From NCBI GenBank assembly GCA_015067385.1, contig SVMP01000029.1, positions 1-16,711 on the forward strand: DNA of 16,711 bases, given 5' to 3'. The notes below the pieces were generated by a model. It saw nothing but the letters and a program-made list of their open reading frames with translations, did no database searches and was not told where the DNA came from. Every line of letters begins with the position of its first letter. Positions within the stretch are counted from its first letter, which is position 1. This document shows, in pieces, positions 6,494 through 14,052 of this stretch. Source of the stretch: Oscillospiraceae bacterium (GTDB lineage: Bacteria; Bacillota; Clostridia; Oscillospirales; UBA644). Made by a program: the position numbers and the translations under genes.

Positions 6494-8017
6494 ATGCAAA
6501 AAAAATACGGTAGAATTTTTACCGCACTTTTCTTGGCAGTTATGTGCCTTTTAACATTTGCCGCATGCGGCGGAGATGATCAGCCCGAAACCGTTGAAGT
6601 TCAGAAGATCATGCTCAATATTTCCGAATACCATTTTACCGACCCCGACGAATCTATCCGTCTCTCCGCAGTCGTTCTTCCCGAAAATGCAACCAATAAA
6701 AACATTATCTGGTCAAACAGCGACCATAATGTCGTTAATATAAATGATGAGCACACAGTCGTTCCTCTCGTTAACGGCGACTCAACCATCACAGTTTCCT
6801 CTGAGGACGGTAAGGTCTTTGCCGTTTGTAAAATAACAGTCGATCTTCCCGAAGTAGAGCCTCCTGTAGTACATACTCCCGTTACAGGTATCATGCTCTC
6901 CGCTTCCGAGCTCGAACTTACCGAGATCGGCGCAACCTCAACTCTTATCGCAGACGTTACTCCTTTTGCGGCTTCCAACAAAACAGTTTCCTGGACAAGC
7001 TCTGACGAAAGCGTTGCAACCGTTGATGAAAACGGTACCGTTACCGCTGTAAAGAAAGGCGCTGCCGTTATCACCGTAACAACTCAGGAAGGCGCATTTA
7101 CCGCTAACTGCACCGTAAATGTCAATATCAAGTCCAACGAAAGCTCCGGCAACAGCGGTTCTTCGGGTAACAACAGTTCTTCGGGTAATAACAGCGGTTC
7201 AAGCTCCTCCGGTAACTCCTCTTCCGGTAACAGCGGTTCTTCTTCTACCGCTTCCAAGCTTCCGTCTGTTCCCAAAGCAAAGACCGATGCTGATCACTAT
7301 CTCATTTCCGACAACCTTAAAGAATTCAATAAGATCAACTCTGATGTTGTTGCTTGGCTTTACGTTCCCGGTACAAACATCAACTTCCCCGTTGCACAGA
7401 CCGATAATAACGATTACTATCTTGACAAAGGTCTTGACAAGAAAAATAAATACACCGGCTCCTGCTACGTTGACTGGCGTAATGAACTTATAAAAGACTC
7501 TAACACCATTCTTTACGGTCACGCAAAGGGTGAAGATATCTTTAATGAGCTCGAAGATGTTACTCAGACAAAGAATTGGTTCTCTGATCCCGACAATATG
7601 TATGTTTGTCTTAACACACTCGATGAACTTACCGTATGGCAGGTATTTGCTTGCTATTATGTTGACTCCGAAGCAAACTATTATCTCGATACCAACTACT
7701 ATTACGATCAGGAAACGATCACCAAGAAACTCGGTGAACTCAGCGCAACCGAATCTCTCAAACTTGCGACCGACCCCGAAGCTCTCCATGAGTTTATGAC
7801 CGACTATGTAAACTTCCTCAGCTTTATGACAGGCTGGAGAACAAGACTTCCCTCTGACAGATATGTCAGTCAGAATAATTACCTCAAGAGCCGTGACTAC
7901 GGTGTAAAGCTTGAACAGGGCGACAAGGTCCTCACTCTTTCCACTTGTGCAGACGCAACCGGTCCTATCCGTTACGTTCTCCAGGCAAAGCTTATCGGCA
8001 CAAAACCCAGACCTTAG
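6494..8017 (+). CDS. Class B-like sortase fused to Ig-like domains, predicted lipoprotein
   Basis: A cell-surface transpeptidase of unusual build, 507 residues. Residues 1-25 are a lipoprotein signal (KK, hydrophobic core, TFAAC with C25), so it should be lipid-anchored outside the membrane. Residues about 35-118 and 128-211 are two bacterial Ig-like (Big_2) domains, the second with typical WTSSDESVATVDENGTV. Residues 213-253 are a Ser/Gly/Asn linker. Residues about 270-504 are the sortase: H343 in TILYGHA, C485 in LTLSTC and R493 in IRYVLQAKL form the catalytic triad; a long insert with a Tyr-rich stretch precedes the Cys strand, as in class B enzymes. GGAGG (6482-6486) sits 7 nt before ATG 6494. 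No clear promoter was found. No substrate sorting signal occurs in the window, so the substrate is unknown. Enzyme class is confident; subclass is inferred. Confidence 0.88.
   Translation: MQKKYGRIFTALFLAVMCLLTFAACGGDDQPETVEVQKIMLNISEYHFTDPDESIRLSAVVLPENATNKNIIWSNSDHNVVNINDEHTVVPLVNGDSTITVSSEDGKVFAVCKITVDLPEVEPPVVHTPVTGIMLSASELELTEIGATSTLIADVTPFAASNKTVSWTSSDESVATVDENGTVTAVKKGAAVITVTTQEGAFTANCTVNVNIKSNESSGNSGSSGNNSSSGNNSGSSSSGNSSSGNSGSSSTASKLPSVPKAKTDADHYLISDNLKEFNKINSDVVAWLYVPGTNINFPVAQTDNNDYYLDKGLDKKNKYTGSCYVDWRNELIKDSNTILYGHAKGEDIFNELEDVTQTKNWFSDPDNMYVCLNTLDELTVWQVFACYYVDSEANYYLDTNYYYDQETITKKLGELSATESLKLATDPEALHEFMTDYVNFLSFMTGWRTRLPSDRYVSQNNYLKSRDYGVKLEQGDKVLTLSTCADATGPIRYVLQAKLIGTKPRP
7130..7252 (+). 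repeat. Ser/Gly/Asn low-complexity linker in the lipoprotein sortase
   Basis: Encodes residues 213-253, made of short imperfect units such as GNNSS and SGNSG in near-repeated DNA. It joins the second Ig-like domain to the catalytic domain and is probably a flexible spacer that may vary in length between strains. Confidence 0.8.
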
Positions 8018-8024
8018 TTTTATA

Positions 8025-8072
8025 ACGTAAAAAAGCAACTTACCGCCGAAAATCTGCAACTTACGTAAAAAG
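8025..8072 (+). repeat. Paired direct repeats upstream of the second sortase promoter
   Basis: GCAACTTAC occurs at 8035-8043 and 8056-8064, 21 bp apart (two helical turns). ACGTAAAAA occurs at 8025-8033 and 8064-8072. The array ends just before the -35 box at 8075, a position suited to a regulator. Function is unproven, and the second copy also lies in the terminator loop. Confidence 0.5.
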
Positions 8073-8093
8073 GGTTGATTTGAGGCGGTTTTT
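8042..8093 (+). terminator. Probable terminator of the first sortase gene, overlapping the next promoter
   Basis: ACCGCC (8042-8047) pairs with GGCGGT (8084-8089); a tandem GA/GA internal loop (8048-8049, 8082-8083) and a second stem AAATC/GATTT (8050-8054, 8077-8081) extend it, followed by TTTT. The loop is large (22 nt). Its 3' arm contains the -35 box of the next promoter. Confidence 0.5.
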
Positions 8094-8103
8094 GTTGTAT
8101 AAT
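8075..8103 (+). promoter_or_regulatory. Sigma-A promoter for the second sortase and GNAT gene
   Basis: TTGATT (8075-8080), 17-bp spacer, TATAAT (8098-8103). Predicted start is about 8110, about 50 nt before ATG 8160. Confidence 0.78.
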
Positions 8104-8159
8104 TATATTGCAAAAACAAAGAATCTTATTTTAACATCATATTGAAAGGCAAAGGTACT

Positions 8160-9479
8160 ATGGATAACCAAGAAAAAAACACCAATGAAACCGTAAACGA
8201 AAGCAAAGAAACAAAAAAAGCTTCCGCAAAGAAAAAATCATCAGGCAACGGTCCCGTAAGAATAGTCATTCTCGTTGTTTGTCTTGCAGTTTTCGCATTC
8301 TCCGGCTTTAAGATCGTTTCCGAGATAATTGACGGCGCAAACACAGGCGAAATGTACGATGAGCTTCAGAACACCGTAAGAGATGACGAAACTTCCGAAG
8401 ACGACGGAAAAGACGATGTAAACGTTCCTCCCGCACCCATCGATCCCAACGTTTCCGGCTCGGGCCCCGCTTCCGGTAGCATAGATAACAATAACAAGAC
8501 CGAAGAACCCGATAACACCGAAGATGTAACTCCCGAGGTTCCCGATAACACCGAAGACGTAACTCCCGAGGTTCCCAATAATTCCGAAACCGAAGAACCC
8601 GAAAATACCGAAACACCCGATGTTTCCGGTGAGAATACAGAAACTCCCGACAGCAGTACAACACAGACTCCGTCTACCGACACAGTTCAGAAAGACGAGA
8701 CCTACGCTGACAGAACATACGAAGAAGAACTTGCCGAGCAGGAACAGATGAAAGAAGAGGAAGACACTCAGTACTATATGTCCCGTCCCTCTAAAGATAA
8801 GGAAAAGACTCAGACAGGCGTTACAATCCGTCCCGAAGAGATCAATATCGAAGATGTTTCTTATCTCAAGGTAAGCAATCTCAAGAGCCTTACAAAAGTA
8901 AACAGCGATACAAAAGGCTGGATCTATGTTCCCGGCTCCAAAACCGAAGCAAAGGGTACTCCCATCGATACAGCGATCGTTCAGACCACCGATAACGAAT
9001 ACTATCTTACACATACCTTTGACAAAAAGGAAAATATCAACGGTTGGGTCTATGCAGATTACCGTTGCAATATGGACAGCATAACCAGTAACTACAACAC
9101 CGTTATTTACGGTCACGCACGCAGCTACAAGATGTTCGGCGGCCTTAAAGATCTCGATGAAGCAGTTGAATGGTATTCCAACGGCAACAATCATTTCATA
9201 AAGATCAATACCTTTAAGGACGAGACCGTTTGGCAGATATTCTCCTGGTATGAGACCGATATTTATTTCGATTACATCAAGACCGACTTTGCAAACTCTA
9301 CCGACTTTATCCGTTTCGCTTACGAGGTTCAGGGTAAAAACCAGATGACAGGCGCATTCGAAACATTTGATTTCGATGAAAACGACAGAATCCTTACTCT
9401 CTCCACATGTAAAGGCTTTGACCGTGCCGTTCGTGTAGCGGTTCATGCAAAACTCGTAAAACGTAACCCCATCGGTTAA
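8160..9479 (+). CDS. Class B-like sortase with N-terminal membrane anchor and acidic stalk
   Basis: Surface transpeptidase of 439 residues. Residues 1-31 are a Lys-rich cytoplasmic tail, 32-52 a transmembrane anchor (VRIVILVVCLAVFAFSGFKIV), 63-72 the YDELQ-type helix common after the anchor of class B sortases, and about 75-215 an acidic Pro/Glu/Thr stalk containing an 11-residue tandem repeat. Residues about 235-434 are the catalytic domain: GWIYVPGS, H319 in VIYGHARS, C417 in LTLSTC and R425 in RVAVHAKL. ATG 8160 is chosen because AAAGG lies just upstream (8151-8155, with another at 8145-8149); TTG 8142 has no Shine-Dalgarno. It has its own promoter and shares a transcript with the GNAT gene 23 bp downstream. 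The catalytic domain is a paralogue of the preceding sortase but lacks its insert. Confidence 0.9.
   Translation: MDNQEKNTNETVNESKETKKASAKKKSSGNGPVRIVILVVCLAVFAFSGFKIVSEIIDGANTGEMYDELQNTVRDDETSEDDGKDDVNVPPAPIDPNVSGSGPASGSIDNNNKTEEPDNTEDVTPEVPDNTEDVTPEVPNNSETEEPENTETPDVSGENTETPDSSTTQTPSTDTVQKDETYADRTYEEELAEQEQMKEEEDTQYYMSRPSKDKEKTQTGVTIRPEEINIEDVSYLKVSNLKSLTKVNSDTKGWIYVPGSKTEAKGTPIDTAIVQTTDNEYYLTHTFDKKENINGWVYADYRCNMDSITSNYNTVIYGHARSYKMFGGLKDLDEAVEWYSNGNNHFIKINTFKDETVWQIFSWYETDIYFDYIKTDFANSTDFIRFAYEVQGKNQMTGAFETFDFDENDRILTLSTCKGFDRAVRVAVHAKLVKRNPIG
8508..8573 (+). repeat. 33-bp tandem repeat in the sortase stalk
   Basis: Two copies (8508-8540 and 8541-8573), identical but for T/C at 8525/8558, each encoding PDNTEDVTPEV. 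A degenerate third unit follows from 8574. In-frame repeat length fits slippage-driven stalk-length change. Confidence 0.88.
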
Positions 9480-9502
9480 TAAATCATAAAAGGTGAAACA
9501 TC

Positions 9503-10000
9503 ATGGCTGATATGCTTGTTAAACTCTTCACTCTTGACCCACTTCAGCCCGAGATCGACAAAATGGCGGCTATGGGAATAACTATCCGCCGTCCCATCGG
9601 TCCCGAAAATTACGCAGTCATTGAGTGGATCAAAAAATATTTCCCCAACTCCCTTTGGGCAGCAGAGGCTGAAAATGCTTTTTTCAACAATCCCAAAACG
9701 ATCTATATCGCACTCAGAGAGGGCGAAAACGGCAGCGAAATGCTCGGTTTTGCTTGTTGGGATGCCACCGTTAACAATTTCTTCGGACCTACCGGTGTTA
9801 AAGAATGCGAACGCGGAAAAGGCATCGGCAGAGCGCTCTTGCTTGCTTGCCTTCACGGCATGAGAGAAGCAGGTTACGCTTACGGCATTATAGGCAGCCC
9901 GGGACCGATCGAATTTTACCGTAAAAACTGCGGAGGAGAAATGATCGAAGGCTCCGGCGAAAGCGTTTACAAAGGAATGTTTAACGGAAAGATCCTTTAA
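9503..10000 (+). CDS. GNAT-family N-acetyltransferase
   Basis: Cytoplasmic acetyltransferase of 165 residues that uses acetyl-CoA; acceptor unknown. The acetyl-CoA pyrophosphate loop R-x-x-G-x-G is visible as RGKGIG (104-109), followed by helix RALLLACLHGMREAGYAYG and strand YGIIG. The later segment FYRKNCGGEMIEGS is the usual GNAT beta-alpha region ahead of the C-terminal strand. The N-terminal part (ITIRRPIGPENYAVIEWI) is the common 'xIRxxxxxD' opening of the fold. AAAAGGTG (9488-9495) sits 7 nt before ATG 9503. It is 23 bp after the second sortase and ends at a strong terminator, so it belongs to that transcription unit; whether it acts on the sortase system is unknown. Confidence 0.87.
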   Translation: MADMLVKLFTLDPLQPEIDKMAAMGITIRRPIGPENYAVIEWIKKYFPNSLWAAEAENAFFNNPKTIYIALREGENGSEMLGFACWDATVNNFFGPTGVKECERGKGIGRALLLACLHGMREAGYAYGIIGSPGPIEFYRKNCGGEMIEGSGESVYKGMFNGKIL

Positions 10001-10017
10001 AAACAGAATAAAAAATC

Positions 10018-10053
10018 GAGGTATCTTACTTTTACGTAGGATACCTCTTTTTT
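10018..10053. terminator. Bidirectional terminator between convergent operons
   Basis: GAGGTATCTTAC (10018-10029) pairs with GTAGGATACCTC (10036-10047), 12 bp with one wobble, 6-nt loop, followed by six T (10048-10053). An A-rich run before the left arm gives a T tract for the minus strand, so it can end both the GNAT transcript and the Cys-rich operon. Confidence 0.9.
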
Positions 10054-10062
10054 GATTTGTAT

Positions 10063-11667
10063 TTATTTTATGTATTGCTTCCAGGGAATGTTTTTTGCGG
10101 AAACTATTCTTATGCTTTCGCCGTCATCGTAAATCGCCGCCGCACCGTTCTCTTTTATTGCAAACAATATTTCAAAGTCTGCGCCGCCGTTTTTTGCAAG
10201 ATGTACGCAGTCTGACAACTGTTCGCATCCGAGGATCGCATCGATCGCTCTTGAACAGAGAAGACGTCCGTCGCTTTCGAAAAGCAAACCTTTCTTTTTC
10301 ATGCTTTCACAGATCTCGTCGATACTGTTTTCGTCGCAAAGAGTGTCGAATGTTTTTGCCGCAGTGAAAAATCCGTTGTTGTAAAGGCTTTTGCGTATTT
10401 TTTTACATACATCGGGACGTACTATATCTGCACGCTCAAACGGATCCTTGTAGCCGAGAATCTGGATAAGGCAGTAAAGAGAAAATTCGTTTCGATCGAA
10501 CAGTATATCTGCCGCAGGAATGGCTTTTTCTTCACCGACAGCGAAAATTTCCGATATCCAACCGCAAAGATCCGCTGAATTTTCAAAAACTCTTATCTCA
10601 AATTCGTCTTTGCCGTTAACGGAATACCACTCGCCGCCACGGGTAAGGAACGTGTATTTGCCGGAGAATACCGTGTTGAATTCAAAGGATGTTTCGGGCT
10701 TTGCAATATCGGAGATATATCTTCCGATGTTTTCTTCCATCTTGAAGGTATCGTTTTCTTTTGAAACGATTCCCTCTATCAAAAGGTCGGAGAGTGTATC
10801 GCCCATAGTGTCCGAATGAGTTATTTTAAAAGGAGAAAATTCGTTCGGTAAAGTTTTTGTTGCTGTTAAAAGAACGCTTATCTCTTCGGATGTAAAGATA
10901 ATATCAGGCTCATCGGAAGGCATTCTGCTTTGTCTCGGAGAACGTTCGAAATCGGTGACCGCCAGTGTTTTATAAAGCTTGTAAGCACCGCTTGATTTGT
11001 TTTCCTTTATATCTGCGCGAGGTATTATCTCTTCTTGCTCTCGTTTTACTTCCGTATGAGGTTCTTCGTTGACATTTTCTGTTGTTTTAACATCCGTCTT
11101 CGGCTCTTCAAATTCCTCTTCATCTTCGAATTCTTCTTTTTCGGGAAGCTTCTCGAGAATGTTTTCGAAAAATTTGTAGTGATCCGCAAACACACAAAGA
11201 ACGATAAACGCAGCCGCAAAGACTACTGCAAGGATGGGTATTAAAATATTCTGAGGACGTAAGATCCTGAGATTCGATATTTCGCCTGTTCTGATCTGCT
11301 GCTCGGTAAGAAGTGTTGCTTCTCTGTCTTTTCTGCAGTCGCAGAGAATACAGGGCTTGTCACAGCCTGTACAGTTTCGGGGAATGACGGAGCCGTAGTT
11401 GCCGCTTGTGTCTATAACGGAAGGCGCTCCGCACCAACAGCTGCAGTCGCATACACTCTGATTTTTTCCGCATTTTGTACAGTCATATGCCGCATGACCG
11501 TTGCCGTCTTCGGTGTAAAACTCTCTGCCGCAGTAACAGTGTTCACCGATTAGCTTTATCTGTTCCGAAACAGACATTGAGGACAGATCGCTTTCTGCAA
11601 ACGCAATGATCGGGGAAAATGTAAAAATAAAAGAGAAAATAAAAGCAAATAAAATCTTTTTTATCAC
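10063..11667 (-). CDS. Exported 13-cysteine membrane protein with large cytoplasmic domain, unknown function
   Basis: Not recognised as a known family. The 534-residue protein opens with a signal-like segment (MIKK, hydrophobic core to residue 24, AFA before ESD). Residues 44-111 carry 13 cysteines in CxC, CxxC, CxCxCxC, CxxC and CxxCxC spacings, resembling paired zinc-ribbon knuckles but outside the membrane. A transmembrane helix follows (about 141-161, ILIPILAVVFAAAFIVLCVF), then an acidic stretch (EEFEDEEEFEE) and a cytoplasmic region 256-534 with two similar halves (helix, winged-helix-like segment, beta hairpins). Start GTG 11667 is chosen: GGAGG (11677-11681) lies 9 nt upstream and the codon overlaps the preceding gene's stop as GTGA; the upstream GTG at 11685 precedes that Shine-Dalgarno. 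It is the last gene of a three-gene operon with two membrane proteins. Topology is inferred. Confidence 0.8.
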   Translation of the reverse strand: MIKKILFAFIFSFIFTFSPIIAFAESDLSSMSVSEQIKLIGEHCYCGREFYTEDGNGHAAYDCTKCGKNQSVCDCSCWCGAPSVIDTSGNYGSVIPRNCTGCDKPCILCDCRKDREATLLTEQQIRTGEISNLRILRPQNILIPILAVVFAAAFIVLCVFADHYKFFENILEKLPEKEEFEDEEEFEEPKTDVKTTENVNEEPHTEVKREQEEIIPRADIKENKSSGAYKLYKTLAVTDFERSPRQSRMPSDEPDIIFTSEEISVLLTATKTLPNEFSPFKITHSDTMGDTLSDLLIEGIVSKENDTFKMEENIGRYISDIAKPETSFEFNTVFSGKYTFLTRGGEWYSVNGKDEFEIRVFENSADLCGWISEIFAVGEEKAIPAADILFDRNEFSLYCLIQILGYKDPFERADIVRPDVCKKIRKSLYNNGFFTAAKTFDTLCDENSIDEICESMKKKGLLFESDGRLLCSRAIDAILGCEQLSDCVHLAKNGGADFEILFAIKENGAAAIYDDGESIRIVSAKNIPWKQYIK

Positions 11668-12080
11668 AGCACGATACCTCCGCACAGAGAGATTATTGCA
11701 AAAACAAGAACGGAAGCCGCGCCCGAACCTGCGATGATGAGCGTTTCGTTTTTGTTTTTACCCGAACGGCGTGTGTATGTGTCTATTGTAACGGCAAGAA
11801 ATCCCGCTACGCAAAACGGCATGAAAAGATCCCAGCCGAGAATTGCCCTTGAGATCACAAGCATTATCGGAAAAGGCATGAAGCAGAGCCAGTCTGCGGT
11901 AACGCCGACGTATTTGGGAAGGAGGAAAGAATAAAGAATGATTATTCCCGCCGTTGCCGCAATGTAGAAAAATGTCGTTAACAGAATCGTTCCTATGCCG
12001 CCGTTAAGGGAAAATATTCCGCATATAACGGTTATTATCAGCGATGAAACACCGATTATGAGATTTTTGTCAAGTTTCAT
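11664..12080 (-). CDS. Small polytopic membrane protein, unknown function
   Basis: Not recognised. The 138-residue protein has about five hydrophobic segments, near residues 7-24, 30-53, 63-80, 83-100 and 113-135, and a basic loop (YTRRSGKNKNE) that would be cytoplasmic. GGAGG (12087-12091) sits 6 nt before ATG 12080 and the gene begins 13 bp after the end of the upstream gene. Its stop codon overlaps the GTG start of the Cys-rich gene by 4 bp (GTGA), so the two are translationally coupled and probably work in the same membrane complex. There is no motif to suggest transport or catalysis. Confidence 0.78.
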   Translation of the reverse strand: MKLDKNLIIGVSSLIITVICGIFSLNGGIGTILLTTFFYIAATAGIIILYSFLLPKYVGVTADWLCFMPFPIMLVISRAILGWDLFMPFCVAGFLAVTIDTYTRRSGKNKNETLIIAGSGAASVLVFAIISLCGGIVL

Positions 12081-12092
12081 GTCAGACCTCCG

Positions 12093-12671
12093 TTAAAACG
12101 ATGCGAAGAAAAGGATGTTAAGCCCCAGCATCGTCAGAATACCTCCGACCGCAGCAAAACATGCGCAGATATGCTTCGGCGCTCCCGTGATGGTCTGAAG
12201 ACATCTGAATACCGAAACAAGCGCTACAAAAATGCCGAGAACACCGAATGAAGAGGTGGTGTTTGCGTGAGTTATAAGCCTTGTGATAAGTCCTATAAGC
12301 TCGATTATAAGCGCTATGCCGAACGAATATTCAACGCAGCCGACAAATCGGAATCCGTTTACTTTTTTGTTTGAGACTCTTCCCGTAACATAGGCGATCG
12401 CGGAAAGCGCAGCAACAGTGACAGCGCCGACTATTATGCCGAAAAATACGAGCAAGGTTGTCTTTAGCCCCGTTGCCGATGAAAGAAATGATAATCTCTC
12501 AATTCCGAGATTTAAAGCAAAAAATAAATATGTCAGGCACGGTATTATAACACCTGCAAAAAGATATTCCGAATAACTCTTTCGGTAGGCTTCTTCCGGA
12601 TGGATACAAAGTCTTCCGATCTGACATAATGACCGTAAAAACTCAGTACCGATCTTAGTAATTTTGTCCAA
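12093..12671 (-). CDS. Yip1-like polytopic membrane protein
   Basis: First gene of the Cys-rich operon. The protein has about five hydrophobic segments (roughly residues 37-54, 72-95, 114-134, 142-160 and 167-190) after an amphipathic N-terminal stretch with CIHPEEAYRKS, an arrangement seen in bacterial Yip1-domain proteins; family membership is tentative. The ATG at 12680 directly abuts AAAAGGA with no spacer, so TTG 12671, 9 nt after that Shine-Dalgarno, is preferred (192 residues; 195 if ATG is used). A good promoter lies about 60 bp upstream. Membrane location is confident, role unknown. Confidence 0.72.
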   Translation of the reverse strand: MDKITKIGTEFLRSLCQIGRLCIHPEEAYRKSYSEYLFAGVIIPCLTYLFFALNLGIERLSFLSSATGLKTTLLVFFGIIVGAVTVAALSAIAYVTGRVSNKKVNGFRFVGCVEYSFGIALIIELIGLITRLITHANTTSSFGVLGIFVALVSVFRCLQTITGAPKHICACFAAVGGILTMLGLNILFFASF

Positions 12672-12747
12672 AACTGTCATTCCTTTTGTTTGTTTAGTTT
12701 TTGCTTGAACATAAACACAGATGGCTTATTCAAGCATATACATCTTT

Positions 12748-12776
12748 ATTATACCATAATTCGACCGTATTTTCAA
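12748..12776 (-). promoter_or_regulatory. Sigma-A promoter for the Cys-rich membrane operon
   Basis: On the minus strand, TTGAAA (12776-12771), 17-bp spacer, TATAAT (12753-12748) with an extended -10 TG at 12756-12755. Predicted start is about 12741. It is divergent from the aminotransferase promoter, whose -35 is 24 bp away. Confidence 0.8.
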
Positions 12777-12800
12777 GGGGTAAACTCTTTTTGTTACGTA

Positions 12801-12829
12801 TTGACAAATCGAATTTTTTGTGGTATCAT
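12801..12829 (+). promoter_or_regulatory. Sigma-A promoter for the aminotransferase-TrpRS operon
   Basis: TTGACA (12801-12806), 17-bp spacer, TATCAT (12824-12829) with TG at 12821-12822. Predicted start is about 12836, giving a leader of about 35 nt before ATG 12871, too short for a T-box riboswitch. Confidence 0.82.
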
Positions 12830-12870
12830 ATAACATTAAGAAAAATATTTATAATGAAAGACTGATTGCT

Positions 12871-14052
12871 ATGATTTTTTCAGATAATATCTCAGGCGTT
12901 AAACCGTCGGCTATAAGAGAGATCTTCAAGGTTCTCGGCGATCCCTCTATTATTTCACTTGCAGGCGGAAATCCTGATCCCACAACGTTCCCTGCAGACA
13001 AAATGGCTGCTGTTGCAGCGGAGCTTTTTGCAAAGAATCCGTCCGGTTCTCTTCAATACGGTGTTACGGAAGGCTTCGCGCCTCTTCGTGAACAGCTTAC
13101 CTGCAGAATGGAACAAAGATTCGGCATTAAAAGAGACGGTAACACGACCCTCGTTGTAACAGGCGGTCAGCAGGGTATCGATCTTACGACAAAGGTTCTT
13201 TGTAACCCCGGAGATACCGTGATCTGTGAAGAGCCGTCTTTTATCGGCGCTCTTAACTGTTTCCGTACATACGGTACAAAGCTTCGCGGTATTCCCATGG
13301 AAGACGACGGACTTAATGTTGAAGCTCTCGAAACTGCTCTTAAAGAAGAGAAAAATGCAAAGATCCTCTATCTTATTCCTACTTTCCAGAACCCGATGGG
13401 CGTTACTATGTCTCTCGAAAAACGTAAACAGGTATATGCGCTTGCCGTTAAATACGGAATCACTATTTTAGAGGACAATCCCTACGGCGAGTTGAGATTT
13501 ACAGGCGAGGATATCCCTCCCATCAAAGCTCTTGATACCGAGGGCATCGTTGTTTACTGCGGTTCATTCTCCAAGATTCTTTCTCCCGGTATCCGTATCG
13601 GCTTTGTTTCCGCACCCAACGAAATTGCGCAGAAAATGGTAGTTGCAAAGCAGGTTACCGACGTTCATACAAATATCTTTTTTCAGATGCTCATTTCGGG
13701 CTTCCTTGAAAAGTACGATCTTGATGAACATATCAATTCTATCCGCAAACTCTATAAATCTAAATGCGAATGCATCACAAATGCTCTCGATAAGTATATC
13801 CCCGCAGAGAAATTCTGGCGTTCTTCTCCCGAAGGCGGTATTTTTATCTACTGCAGATTCTTTGGCGAGGATGCAGGTGTTCTCAGCAAAAAGCTTGTTG
13901 AAAAAAAGGTTGCTGTCGTTCCCGGTACAGCTTTCCAGACAGACGAAAACGCAAAGACGGAATATGTCCGACTCAATTATTCCATGCCGTCTTATGAAAA
14001 TATTGAACGCGGCGTGCAGATCATAGGAGATTATCTCAATGGAAAATACTAA
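12871..14052 (+). CDS. Pyridoxal-phosphate aminotransferase, class I/II (2-aminoadipate/aromatic-type)
   Basis: Cytoplasmic transaminase of 393 residues that moves an amino group between an amino acid and a 2-oxo acid using pyridoxal phosphate. It resembles the MocR/LysN-like group: ISLAGGNPDP near the start, SLQYGVTEGFAPLRE, VVTGGQQGIDL, YLIPTFQNPMGVT (N174), EDNPYGELRF (D202, Y205) and the cofactor lysine K235 in SFSKILSPGIRIGF (R242); R367 in EYVRLNYS should hold the substrate carboxylate. There is no GntR DNA-binding domain, so it is an enzyme and not a MocR regulator. ATG 12871 is used because the upstream GTG at 12820 lies in the promoter; the Shine-Dalgarno (GAAAG) is weak. Overlap with trpS (14 bp) hints at an aromatic amino-acid role, which is inference. 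Confidence 0.9.
   Translation: MIFSDNISGVKPSAIREIFKVLGDPSIISLAGGNPDPTTFPADKMAAVAAELFAKNPSGSLQYGVTEGFAPLREQLTCRMEQRFGIKRDGNTTLVVTGGQQGIDLTTKVLCNPGDTVICEEPSFIGALNCFRTYGTKLRGIPMEDDGLNVEALETALKEEKNAKILYLIPTFQNPMGVTMSLEKRKQVYALAVKYGITILEDNPYGELRFTGEDIPPIKALDTEGIVVYCGSFSKILSPGIRIGFVSAPNEIAQKMVVAKQVTDVHTNIFFQMLISGFLEKYDLDEHINSIRKLYKSKCECITNALDKYIPAEKFWRSSPEGGIFIYCRFFGEDAGVLSKKLVEKKVAVVPGTAFQTDENAKTEYVRLNYSMPSYENIERGVQIIGDYLNGKY

Noticed and set aside
12836..12870. T-box or tryptophan riboswitch ahead of the aminotransferase-trpS operon
   Set aside because: The leader is about 35 nt from the predicted start, too short for a T-box.
12854..12870. ATG at 12854 as a start for the aminotransferase
   Set aside because: Out of frame with the conserved protein.
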